NCBI GenBank assembly: GCA_900079685.1
Contig: LT599020.1
Span: forward strand, 131,250 to 195,249
Direction of reading: 5' to 3'
From: an uncultured delta proteobacterium
Lineage (GTDB): Bacteria > Desulfobacterota > Desulfovibrionia > Desulfovibrionales > Desulfovibrionaceae
DNA: 64,000 nucleotides
In this document: positions 55,102 to 64,000 of the stretch, one piece after another
Position numbering within the stretch: the first letter of the stretch is position 1
Layout: each line of letters opens with the position of its first letter
Translations under genes and position numbers: made by a program
Notes under the pieces: model-generated
What the model saw: only the letters and a program-made list of their open reading frames with translations
The model's database searches: none
Told to the model about the DNA's origin: nothing

Positions 55102-55967
55102 AGGAAAATGGCGGCCGCGATCCCGCAGAACAGGATCAGGGCGATAACGGCGTTAAGGGTGAAAAAGGCCAGGTTGACCCGTGTCAGATCGTCCGGCCTG
55201 ACCAGCCGGTGTTCCCAGACCAGAATAGCGGCCACGGCGGCGACCACCGCGTGCCAGGGCCAGGCGAAGCCGAAGCCGTACCCGGCGAGAAACAGAAAAA
55301 TAACCGTGTTCGCATGGCAGAACCCGGCCATTACAAGCCCGGTGGGAATGCCGAAATGCGCGGGCACGGAATGCAGGCCGTGTTTTTGGTCGAAATCCAC
55401 GTCCTGGCAGGAATAAAAAATATCGAACCCCGCCACCCAGAACGTGACCGCGGCGGCAAGCAGCATGGGCGGCAGGGCAAACGCTGCCGTGACCGCGAGG
55501 TAACCGGCCATGGGCGCCATGGCGAGCAGGAGGCCCAGCACGAAATGGCAGAGCCAGGTAAACCGCTTGGTGTAGCTGTAAAATCCGGCCACGAAAAGCA
55601 CCAGGGGGGAAAGGGCGAGGCAGAGCATGTTCATGCCGGCGGCGGAGGCGACAAACCCTATAGCCATGACGGCGCAGAACAGCCATGCCGCGCGGGGCGA
55701 AATTTCGCCGGTGATGAGGGGGCGGGTGGCCGTGCGCGGGTTCAGCCTGTCATAGCGCACGTCCACGATCCGGTTGAACGTCATGGCAAAGGACCGGATG
55801 CAGACCATGGCGATGCCCAGCAGGATAAGGTCGCGGGCCGGGGGAACGCCCATGGCGGCGGCAAACGCGCCCATGAACGCGAAGGGCAGGGCGAAGACGG
55901 AGTGCTCGATTTTCACCATCCGGCACAGGATGCGGATCTTGTTGCACAACATGGACAGCAGGGGCAT
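55098..55967 (-). CDS. UbiA-family polyprenyltransferase (possibly MqnP)
   Basis: 289 aa from the ATG at 55967 (GAGG, 8-9 nt upstream); the longer frame adds 18 residues. Nine hydrophobic helices and both Mg-diphosphate motifs: FNRIVDVRYDRLNPRT and FYSCQDVDFDQKHGLHS. UbiA enzymes attach a polyprenyl tail to an aromatic acid. Sulfate reducers make menaquinone by the futalosine route, where this position is taken by MqnP; no mqn genes are in the window, so the aromatic substrate is inferred. Confidence 0.87.
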   Translation of the reverse strand: MPLLSMLCNKIRILCRMVKIEHSVFALPFAFMGAFAAAMGVPPARDLILLGIAMVCIRSFAMTFNRIVDVRYDRLNPRTATRPLITGEISPRAAWLFCAVMAIGFVASAAGMNMLCLALSPLVLFVAGFYSYTKRFTWLCHFVLGLLLAMAPMAGYLAVTAAFALPPMLLAAAVTFWVAGFDIFYSCQDVDFDQKHGLHSVPAHFGIPTGLVMAGFCHANTVIFLFLAGYGFGFAWPWHAVVAAVAAILVWEHRLVRPDDLTRVNLAFFTLNAVIALILFCGIAAAIFL

Positions 55968-56054
55968 GAAAAAAACCTCGGGCAGTAGAGCGCTGAATAT
56001 ACGCAGATCAAGTGGGCGCACTATGCCACAGCCGGATGCCTTTGAAAAGCGGCG

Positions 56055-56444
56055 TCAGGACGGGGTGCGCCCGGCGATATCCCGTATCTCCATGGCGAGC
56101 AGATCCAGGTCGTTGGGCTCTCCCTTGACGTGATCGTCCGGGTAGAGCAGGGCGTACATGTAAAATACCGATCCGATGGAGAGGGCGCGGGAGGCGTTTG
56201 CCGCAAAGCGGTCCAGCCGCTGCACGGCAAGCTCCGCCACATCGTCCGGGAGCGAATCCACCCTGTTTTCGGCTTCCTCGGGAAGCGCTTGCAGAAACAT
56301 GGCCTTCTGGCACATGAGCGCTCTGTATTTGTCCGTGTCCTTATCCTCTTGCAGGACGCGTTCCGCCTCGGCTTCAAGGTTGTGCAAAAACTCGCACCGT
56401 TCCGTGAGCCATTTGGCGAACGATCCGACGGCGTTGTGTGGCAT
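56055..56444 (-). CDS. Hypothetical all-helical protein, 129 aa
   Basis: The ATG at 56444 follows GGAGATACGCC; the longer frame upstream is not supported. It is acidic and helical (AVGSFAKWLTERCEFLHNL, EAENRVDSLPDDVAELAVQRLDRFAANASRAL), without a signal peptide or membrane helix. No family is recognised. It lies 87 nt upstream of the prenyltransferase gene on the same strand. Confidence 0.7.
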   Translation of the reverse strand: MPHNAVGSFAKWLTERCEFLHNLEAEAERVLQEDKDTDKYRALMCQKAMFLQALPEEAENRVDSLPDDVAELAVQRLDRFAANASRALSIGSVFYMYALLYPDDHVKGEPNDLDLLAMEIRDIAGRTPS

Positions 56445-56799
56445 GGCGTATCTCCTGCTGCGGCGCTCCGCGCCGGGGGTGAAAGTCCGGGCCAGCATAA
56501 ATCCGTCGGCACCGTTTGTATACCCGCAAGGGAAGTATTTTGTCATAAAATCTGTTGCAACCAGGCGGACCCGCGTGAAAAATAACCATCCGGGCGGATG
56601 GGTGAAAAAATAATAAATATTTTTTCTTTAAAAAATAGGTTGTTACAGTTAAAAAGTTATTTTTTTTATTTTTACCTCTTTTCAAACAAGAGTTCTGCCT
56701 TATCATGCTTCTTGCCAATGCCGAGGGATGTCCTCGCCATTTCGGATGCTTCCCGCACTGCCATTTTTGAATGGTTGATGGGGGTATTTTTGCGTAGGG

Positions 56800-56826
56800 C
56801 TGGCACTCTCTCATGCCGAGTGCTAA
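56800..56826 (+). promoter_or_regulatory. CIRCE element (HrcA operator) upstream of groES
   Basis: CTGGCACTC-N9-GAGTGCTAA, one nearly perfect copy of the CIRCE consensus TTAGCACTC-N9-GAGTGCTAA (two mismatches in the left arm). It lies 41 nt before the groES start, so HrcA would repress the operon and release it on heat shock. The surrounding region (56445-56799) contains no gene; 56590-56690 is strikingly A+T-rich. Confidence 0.92.
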
Positions 56827-56867
56827 AAAATGAAACTCTTTTCAAGTATGTTGGAGGTTTGTGAGTT

Positions 56868-57155
56868 ATGAAGCTGATGCCCCTCAACGACCGCGTTTTG
56901 GTCAAGCGTCTTGAGTCGGAAGAAAAGACCGCCGGTGGTCTCTACATTCCGGATACCGCGAAAGAAAAGCCCTCCAAGGGTGAAGTCGTCGCCGCCGGTC
57001 CCGGCAAGACGGACGACTCCGGCAAGCGCGTCGCCATGGCCGTGAAAGCCGGCGATATCGTGCTGTTCAACAAGTACGCGGGCACGGAAGTCAAGCTCGA
57101 CGGCGTTGAGCACCTGGTCATGCGCGAAGATGATATCCTCGCTGTCATCCAGTAA
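56868..57155 (+). CDS. groES: Co-chaperonin GroES
   Basis: 95 aa; TTGGAGGTTTGTGAGTT precedes the ATG. The lid of the GroEL folding chamber. Signature: [22 protein letters not shown], the mobile loop and [20 protein letters not shown]. It is the first gene of the heat-inducible operon, 50 nt before groEL. Confidence 0.98.
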   Translation: MKLMPLNDRVLVKRLESEEKTAGGLYIPDTAKEKPSKGEVVAAGPGKTDDSGKRVAMAVKAGDIVLFNKYAGTEVKLDGVEHLVMREDDILAVIQ

Positions 57156-57181
57156 CGATCTTCCTCAAAAACAGCCAATAA

Positions 57182-58852
<1,671 letters not shown>

Positions 58853-58875
58853 GCCTTCCCCCGTTTTATTACCGC

Positions 58876-58909
58876 AAAGAGCCCCGTCGCATGGCGGGGC
58901 TCTTTTTTT
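58876..58909 (+). terminator. Terminator of groESL
   Basis: AAAGAGCCCCG/CGGGGCTCTTT (58876-58886 with 58895-58905), 8-nt loop, then further T residues. Confidence 0.9.
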
Positions 58910-59072
58910 GGTTTTGTGGCGCCGTCTCTGCGGCTTTATGCATCGCTGCCGGAAAAATATTGCAAAAACAGGCGTACTATGTCTCTATGGACATCAGGCA
59001 GACAATGCAATGGAGCAACCGTTCCTGGGGGGGAGCGTGCCGCGCGCGTGCGATACGAAGAGGGGGATTGCC

Positions 59073-59465
59073 GTGAAAACCATTCTTGTTGTTGATGATA
59101 ACGTGACCAACCTGCGGCATGTCAGCGGACAGCTTGCCGGAGAATACGCGGTCATCATGGCCAAATCCGGAGGCCAGGCGTTAGCCATCGTGGCGGAAAA
59201 AGTTCCGGACCTGATCGTTCTGGATATCGAAATGCCCGGCATGGACGGGTTCGCCACCTTGGCCGCGTTGCGGCAAAACGCCGCGCTGGCCCGCATCCCC
59301 GTTATTTTTCTTACCGCCAATCACGACCCGGAAACGCGGATAAAGGCCCTGGCCGCCGGCGGGGTTGATTTTGTCCGGAAACCTTTTGAAAAAGAAGCGC
59401 TTTTGCGCAGGATCGGCCTGCACCTGAATCTCTCCGGGGGCCGGCAGCGCCTGGAGAAAGAGTAG
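59073..59465 (+). CDS. Single-domain response regulator (receiver only)
   Basis: 130 aa; the GTG at 59073 follows GGGGG by 7 nt. All receiver residues are present: Asp8-Asp9 (metal), Asp51 phosphoacceptor (LIVLDIEMPG), Thr81 (FLTAN) and Lys103 (VRKPF). There is no output domain, so it is CheY/Spo0F-like, either a phospho-relay or protein-protein switch. The partner kinase is not nearby. An ATG 66 nt further upstream in frame is possible but lacks support. Followed by a bidirectional terminator. Confidence 0.9.
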   Translation: MKTILVVDDNVTNLRHVSGQLAGEYAVIMAKSGGQALAIVAEKVPDLIVLDIEMPGMDGFATLAALRQNAALARIPVIFLTANHDPETRIKALAAGGVDFVRKPFEKEALLRRIGLHLNLSGGRQRLEKE

Positions 59466-59495
59466 GGTGCGGCTCCGTTCCGCGATTGCGTGTAC

Positions 59496-59532
59496 GCACC
59501 CAAAAGCCCCGCTTTGCGGGGCTTTTGGGTGC
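59496..59532. terminator. Bidirectional terminator with 17-bp perfect stem
   Basis: GCACCCAAAAGCCCCGC (59496-59512) and its exact complement (59516-59532) with loop TTT. It separates the convergent response-regulator and secreted-protein genes. Confidence 0.8.
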
Positions 59533-59549
59533 TGTTGTGCGGTGTCGGG

Positions 59550-60083
59550 TTATTCGACTATTTTGACGACTTTGAACACGGTGTCGCCCTTGTGGATGTC
59601 GGTGCGTCCCCAGGGGTTGGCAAGCTGGGGCTTTTCGCCGACGTGCCAGAAAATGGTCACGTTCTCATAATTGGCGCCGCCGTTGTCCATGTAAACCTTG
59701 CTCGCCAGCTGGCTCAGGGTTTCGTCGTCTTCCGCCTTGCTTATCATGGTGTTCAGCACCAGTTCGTTCGGCGTGCGCTTCGCAACGGCGGATGCGTAGT
59801 TAATCACGTTGGGGCCGAACTGGCCGCCCTGCATGGCGGTGCCTTCAATGGCGGAACCGGCGGGGAGCATTTCCCGCTTGCCGTGGAAAGGGGCTTCCGG
59901 CAGCACTTTGCTGTTGGCGGGAGCGGGCATGTTCGGATCGACGATCGTATCGGACACGATGGATTTTTCCTTGATGATAACGGTTTCGGTCTCGGCGGCG
60001 CCGGCGGACAGGGGGATCAGGATCACGCAGGCGAGGATGGCCGTGGCGATACCGAAAACATGCCATTTTTTAACGATAGCCAT
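59550..60083 (-). CDS. Secreted hypothetical protein, 177 aa
   Basis: AAGGAGCATCATC precedes the ATG. A clear signal peptide (WHVFGIATAILACVILIPLSAGAAE) is cleaved near residue 29. The mature part is soluble, with IIKEKSIVSDTIVDPNMPAPANSKVLPEAPF and a C-terminal domain NYENVTIFWHVGEKPQLANPW ... TDIHKGDTVFKVVKIVE. It has no cysteines after the signal peptide. No family is recognised. The gap 60084-60324 upstream is A+T-rich and probably contains its promoter; no gene is seen there. Confidence 0.75.
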   Translation of the reverse strand: MAIVKKWHVFGIATAILACVILIPLSAGAAETETVIIKEKSIVSDTIVDPNMPAPANSKVLPEAPFHGKREMLPAGSAIEGTAMQGGQFGPNVINYASAVAKRTPNELVLNTMISKAEDDETLSQLASKVYMDNGGANYENVTIFWHVGEKPQLANPWGRTDIHKGDTVFKVVKIVE

Positions 60084-60324
60084 GATGATGCTCCTTTGAC
60101 AAGGCGTTTGCCGTGTAACGGCGGGTGCAGTTGCATCCGCATAAACGCCGATTGGGGTTACATTGTTGTTTATTCTGCAAAATCCTTAGCCATATTGTGG
60201 ATACTCACCGTAGTAGCTATCATTGCATGAAGTAATTATTTTCACGCCGCATTATTAGTATGTATTCATAAAAACCCTATTGCAGTGTAGAACGGCATTA
60301 TTGTCATAAATTTTATATTTTTAT

Positions 60325-60375
60325 AGAGCATACAAAAAGGCCTCCGCCATTGGCGGAGGCCTTTTTGTATGCTCT
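60325..60375. terminator. Terminator of rpsB-tsf with 24-bp perfect stem
   Basis: Arms 60325-60348 and 60352-60375 are exact complements around ATT (outer AGAGCATACAAAAAGG, inner CCTCCGCC). On the minus strand it is followed by further T-rich sequence, and the inner A/T part gives a T-run in both directions. Confidence 0.85.
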
Positions 60376-60392
60376 GTATTGCCGTTTGCGGG

Positions 60393-61261
60393 CTATTCCT
60401 CGGAAGCGCCTTCTCCGAGCTGGAGACGGACGAACCGTTTGATGGAAAGCGTGTCGCCCATGGCCTTGCCTTCTTCCTGGAGAAGCGCCTGGATGGACTT
60501 GGAGTCGTCCCGGATATAGGCCTGATTGATGAGGCACACTTCTTCGTAGAATTTACGGATGCGGCCTTCAACGATCTTTTCAACGATATTGGCGGGTTTC
60601 CCTTCTTCCAGCGTTTTCTGGCGGGAAATTTCCTTTTCGCGTTCCACAAGGGCGGGGTCCAGGCAGCCGGGGTCAACGGCGGCGGGGCTGGCGGCGGCAA
60701 CCTGCATGGCAAGGTTGCGGGCCAGTTCCTGGAGCTTCGCGTTTTTGGCGGTTTCCGCCTTTTCGCAGGCGAGTTCCACCATGACGCCGATCTTGCCGTT
60801 GGCGTGCACATACGTGCCGATCGTGCCGTTACCGGCCACGGTGTAAACCGCAAGGCGGCCGACGGAGATGTTTTCGCCGAGGGTGGCGATCTGGTTGTTC
60901 ACGTCGTCGCCGAGAATGGCGAGAAGGGCGGCGGTATCCGCCGGTTCCTTGTCGAACACCGTTTTGCCCACGGACTTGGCGAACGCCTGGAACTTGTCGC
61001 CGCGGGAAACGAAGTCGGTTTCGCACATGACTTCGACAATGGCGGACTTGGAGTTGTCCGGGGCGGCGACGGAGGCCACCACGCCTTCGGACGTGGCGCG
61101 GCCGGCTTTCTTGGCGGCCTTGGAAAGGCCCTTCTGGCGCAGCCAGTCAATGGCTTTTTCAATATCGGCTTCGCACTCTTTGAGCGCGTTTTTGCAATCC
61201 ATCATGCCGGCGGCCGTGCGGTCGCGCAGTTCTTTCACCATGGCGGCGGTAATTTCAGCCA

Positions 61262-61262
<1 letters not shown>
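60393..61262 (-). CDS. tsf: Elongation factor Ts
   Basis: 289 aa. Nucleotide-exchange factor for EF-Tu. The N-terminal domain TAAMVKELRDRTAAGMMDCKNALKE and the core VEVMCETDFVSRGDKFQAFA are typical. The ATG shares one base with the rpsB stop codon. Transcription ends at the strong hairpin downstream; pyrH and frr, which normally follow, are 36 kb away. Confidence 0.98.
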
Positions 61263-62056
<794 letters not shown>

Positions 62057-62169
62057 GTGAAAACTCCTGGGTTGTGCTTCCACCCCGGCAGGTCCTTCAA
62101 CCGCGCGGCCGTCCGCCCGGCACCCCGGACCTTACGCCTGCGGGTGTGCTTGTTGTGTGAAAGCTCAGT

Positions 62170-62198
62170 TACATAATGCGCTTTTGGGGTTCTGGCAA
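62170..62198 (-). promoter_or_regulatory. Candidate promoter of rpsB-tsf
   Basis: On the minus strand, TTGCCA (62193-62198), a 17-nt spacer and TATGTA (62170-62175). Transcription would give a leader of about 105 nt before rpsB. That leader has paired segments (GGTCC with GGACC, and GC-rich inner arms) that could be an S2 autoregulatory site, as known for rpsB leaders elsewhere; not proven here. Confidence 0.4.
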
Positions 62199-62281
62199 GT
62201 AAAAAATGAAACGATAAGCCCTTTATCAGCATATGATTTTTTTGTATCCTGCAGCATCGCACACAAAAAGGGGATGGAACT

Positions 62282-63082
62282 ATGGTGGAAACTTCGGGGA
62301 AAATCTGGAATCCCGGCCTTGACACAGCCATTCTGGACGAAAGGATGGACAACGCCATGCGCCGGGCGTCCGGCAGCATCGGGCTCGACATCGCCATGGA
62401 CAAGGGCCGCATGCGCACGTTGAAAGATACCGCCGCCAGCGCGTTGGAAGCGGGGCTGGGCAGCGCGGGCCCCCTGTTCATGCGCGTGGGCCGGGGCGTG
62501 TTTGAGGCGGGATTCTGCAAGGTAGGCGAATCGATGGACCCCAAAGAGGTCGCCGCCGAAATCATGCGCGAATTTTATACGGAAACTGCGGCGGCGTTCC
62601 AGGCGGCCAAGGCCGCGCTCGCCACGGACGCTCTGGCCCACATGCAGCGGTGCGGGCTGGGGGAGGCGCAGTGCAATGCGCTTCTTTCCGCCGCTGACGG
62701 AGCCTTTTCCGTGCCGGATAAAGAACTGTTCTCCAGGGAAGGGCTGCCCTTCATCAAAACTATCGCAACGCCGTCCACCCAGGCTTTTATCGGCGGCATT
62801 GCCGGGTTCGCGGTTGTGTTCGGCCTTATCCGGTCGCCGCACCTGGGCATTTTCACCGGGGTGCTCACGGGCGGCGGGGCCTATTACCTTGCGCGCCGCC
62901 GGGTGCGCCGCAAATGCGAGGAGACGTTGCTGCAACTCCCCCGCAATCTGTATCAAATGCTGGCCACAGAATGGAACGCCAATATCCGCTGCTACGCGGA
63001 AACGGTTAACGCGGGACTGGCGCTGACAGCGCCGTCTTCCCTGTCGGGAAATGAAAAATCATCTCATGACGGCACTGTCTGA
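62282..63082 (+). CDS. Hypothetical protein with a central membrane hairpin
   Basis: 266 aa; AAGGGGATGGAACT precedes the ATG. The first 170 residues are soluble and helical. Residues about 175-210 hold two close hydrophobic segments (AFIGGIAGFAVVFGLI and GIFTGVLTGGGAYYLA) followed by the very basic ARRRVRRKCEE. A helical tail follows. No family is recognised; probably inner-membrane attached. Confidence 0.7.
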   Translation: MVETSGKIWNPGLDTAILDERMDNAMRRASGSIGLDIAMDKGRMRTLKDTAASALEAGLGSAGPLFMRVGRGVFEAGFCKVGESMDPKEVAAEIMREFYTETAAAFQAAKAALATDALAHMQRCGLGEAQCNALLSAADGAFSVPDKELFSREGLPFIKTIATPSTQAFIGGIAGFAVVFGLIRSPHLGIFTGVLTGGGAYYLARRRVRRKCEETLLQLPRNLYQMLATEWNANIRCYAETVNAGLALTAPSSLSGNEKSSHDGTV

Positions 63083-63119
63083 ACGCTCCCGTGCGTTGTC
63101 AGCGTAGAGGGGCTTCCGC

Positions 63120-63680
63120 TTATTTTTTGTAGCAGGGCCTCACCAGCGCCGCCAGATCCGCATTGGAGGCCGGCAGGACGAAAGACGCCTCCAGGCGGGG
63201 GGCCCCGGCGTCCTCTTGCCGTATGTACAATGTCACGAGGGTGCCGGGCGCGTTGATCCAGCGTTCCATTTCAGCCTGCGGCGGCGTGAAGGTCCACTGG
63301 AAGGTATTGTTCTCCTGGCGCGTGCCGCTGGCGAGATAGGTGCTGGCGCTTTCGCCCTGGTCCATGGCCACGCGCAACAGGCGCATTTTTTCTCCCACCC
63401 CGCCGGGTCCTTCATATTTGCCCACGGGGAAGCTTTCCGCCAGGGCTTTGTCAACGCGCAACGTCACCTCCGGTTTGCCGGCGTCCGGGCGGCAGGAGAC
63501 GATCAGCCAGGCCTGCCCCTGTACCTCATTGAATGTTGCCGTTCCGGTCAGGGTAGCCCGTTGCAATGGGCTGTTTGTGTAGGGTTTATCCATGGTCCAC
63601 ACGGGCGGCGTTTTTGCCGGAGCGGTCAGGGAAAAACATGCGAGGGCAAAGAGAGCCAGAAAAAAGGCGCGTATTTTCAT
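63120..63680 (-). CDS. Secreted hypothetical protein, 186 aa
   Basis: The ATG at 63680 follows GGAGGAATCTT and starts a signal peptide (KIRAFFLALFALACFSLTAPAKT); the longer frame upstream is rejected. The mature protein is beta-rich (ATLTGTATFNEVQGQAWLIVS, VTLRVDKALAESFPVG, TLVTLYIRQED), without membrane helices. One Cys is in the core and one near the C-terminus (RPCYKK), so one disulfide is possible. Function unknown. It converges on the membrane-hairpin gene. Confidence 0.75.
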   Translation of the reverse strand: MKIRAFFLALFALACFSLTAPAKTPPVWTMDKPYTNSPLQRATLTGTATFNEVQGQAWLIVSCRPDAGKPEVTLRVDKALAESFPVGKYEGPGGVGEKMRLLRVAMDQGESASTYLASGTRQENNTFQWTFTPPQAEMERWINAPGTLVTLYIRQEDAGAPRLEASFVLPASNADLAALVRPCYKK

Positions 63681-64000
63681 AAGATTCCTCCGATACGATG
63701 TTCCGTTTTCAGATGCAAAGGCGCAATGCGGGATACGGCATGATGAAAACATCCAGGTGCGTAGTGTATCCCGTTCGTGCCAATTGCCTCTATAAAAAAG
63801 TTTTTGCCTATTGCAGGCTGTATACTCTTTTTCCGGCAAGAGGAGAATACGGTGGGGGAAAATTTTTGGGGTAAAGGCCGGCCGGGCGCGCCGGGGCATC
63901 CGGCAAATATGGCGGCAAGCGGATCATGCTGCGCTTGTTGCGCGCGTTACGGCCCGGATTGAGGCCACGGTCCCGCGGAGCGCAGGCCGAATAACAGCGG
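63681..64000. other. Terminal 320 nt without a supported gene
   Basis: Short frames here, including a GTG frame at 63852 ending at 63962, have no family similarity; AGGAGAA does precede that GTG, but the product is 36 residues with an odd composition. A promoter for the secreted protein is expected just above 63680. I see nothing else. Confidence 0.35.

Noticed and set aside
63852..63962. Small plus-strand gene starting at GTG
   Set aside because: An AGGAGAA precedes it, but the 36-residue product has no recognisable pattern and an unusual Gly/Pro/Cys composition; too little to call a gene.

Overview
The window is a GC-rich chromosomal segment from a Gram-negative, flagellated anaerobe, most likely a member of the Desulfovibrionaceae (sulfate reducers and relatives). 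The main clues are a CX4C (type II, Desulfovibrio-like) rubredoxin, a rubredoxin-less rubrerythrin, a CbiK-type cobaltochelatase, a complex-I-like membrane oxidoreductase operon, lipid A and flagellar genes, and DivIVA in a Gram-negative setting. No rRNA, tRNA, CRISPR array, complete insertion sequence or prophage was found. Base composition was judged by eye, not computed.

Layout. 1-3.8 kb: a partial glycogen-binding-domain gene, two small genes (one excisionase-like HTH), a Sel1-repeat secreted protein, rlmN and the rubredoxin. 3.9-13.9 kb (minus): rpoC and rpoB, not preceded by rplJL but by a membrane/ankyrin gene. 14.2-17.7 kb: carB behind a leader that looks like an attenuator. 18-22.7 kb: a complete 5-oxoproline operon (NRAMP-like carrier, PxpB, PxpC, PxpA, D-glutamate-cyclase-family protein). 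22.8-25.8 kb (minus): frr, pyrH, a glycosyltransferase and an L,D-transpeptidase. 26-27.5 kb: a carboxyltransferase subunit of pyruvate carboxylase/oxaloacetate decarboxylase type. 27.6-31.8 kb (minus): flavoprotein, uppP, aminotransferase, GntR regulator, methyltransferase. 32-34.9 kb: a glycosyltransferase and an acyl-CoA ligase. 34.9-42.6 kb (minus): a six-gene operon resembling hydrogenase 4, whose large subunit lacks every NiFe-ligating cysteine (an Ehr-type complex). 42.7-45.6 kb: rmlD, lpxB and a TPR gene between two copies of a structured repeat. 45.7-50.4 kb (minus): YdcH, DUF167, DivIVA, YggT, a HAD phosphatase, an unknown, cbiK and a rubrerythrin-like protein. 50.6-54.5 kb (plus): fliJ, a MotE-like gene, truA, two hsp20 genes, a zinc-ribbon protein and a lipoprotein. 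54.6-56.4 kb (minus): darP, a UbiA prenyltransferase and an unknown. 56.8-59.5 kb: CIRCE-groES-groEL and a single-domain response regulator. 59.5-63.7 kb: a secreted protein, tsf and rpsB on the minus strand, then two unknowns.

The most unusual observations are: (a) two about 120-nt elements at 42716-42842 and 45493-45607 that fold identically although their stems differ in sequence (compensatory changes) while their loops are conserved; (b) the Ehr-like complex, with a ferredoxin module fused to its small subunit; (c) the carB leader, where a 12-codon peptide ends exactly at the foot of a terminator; (d) a promoter with a perfect 6-3-6 operator palindrome in its spacer upstream of the aminotransferase gene; (e) a perfect 27-bp palindrome with a 2-nt loop; (f) rpoBC and rpsB-tsf separated from their usual partners.

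Start codons were moved from the longest open frame where a ribosome binding site, a signal peptide or family length favoured an internal start; each such choice is stated in the entry.
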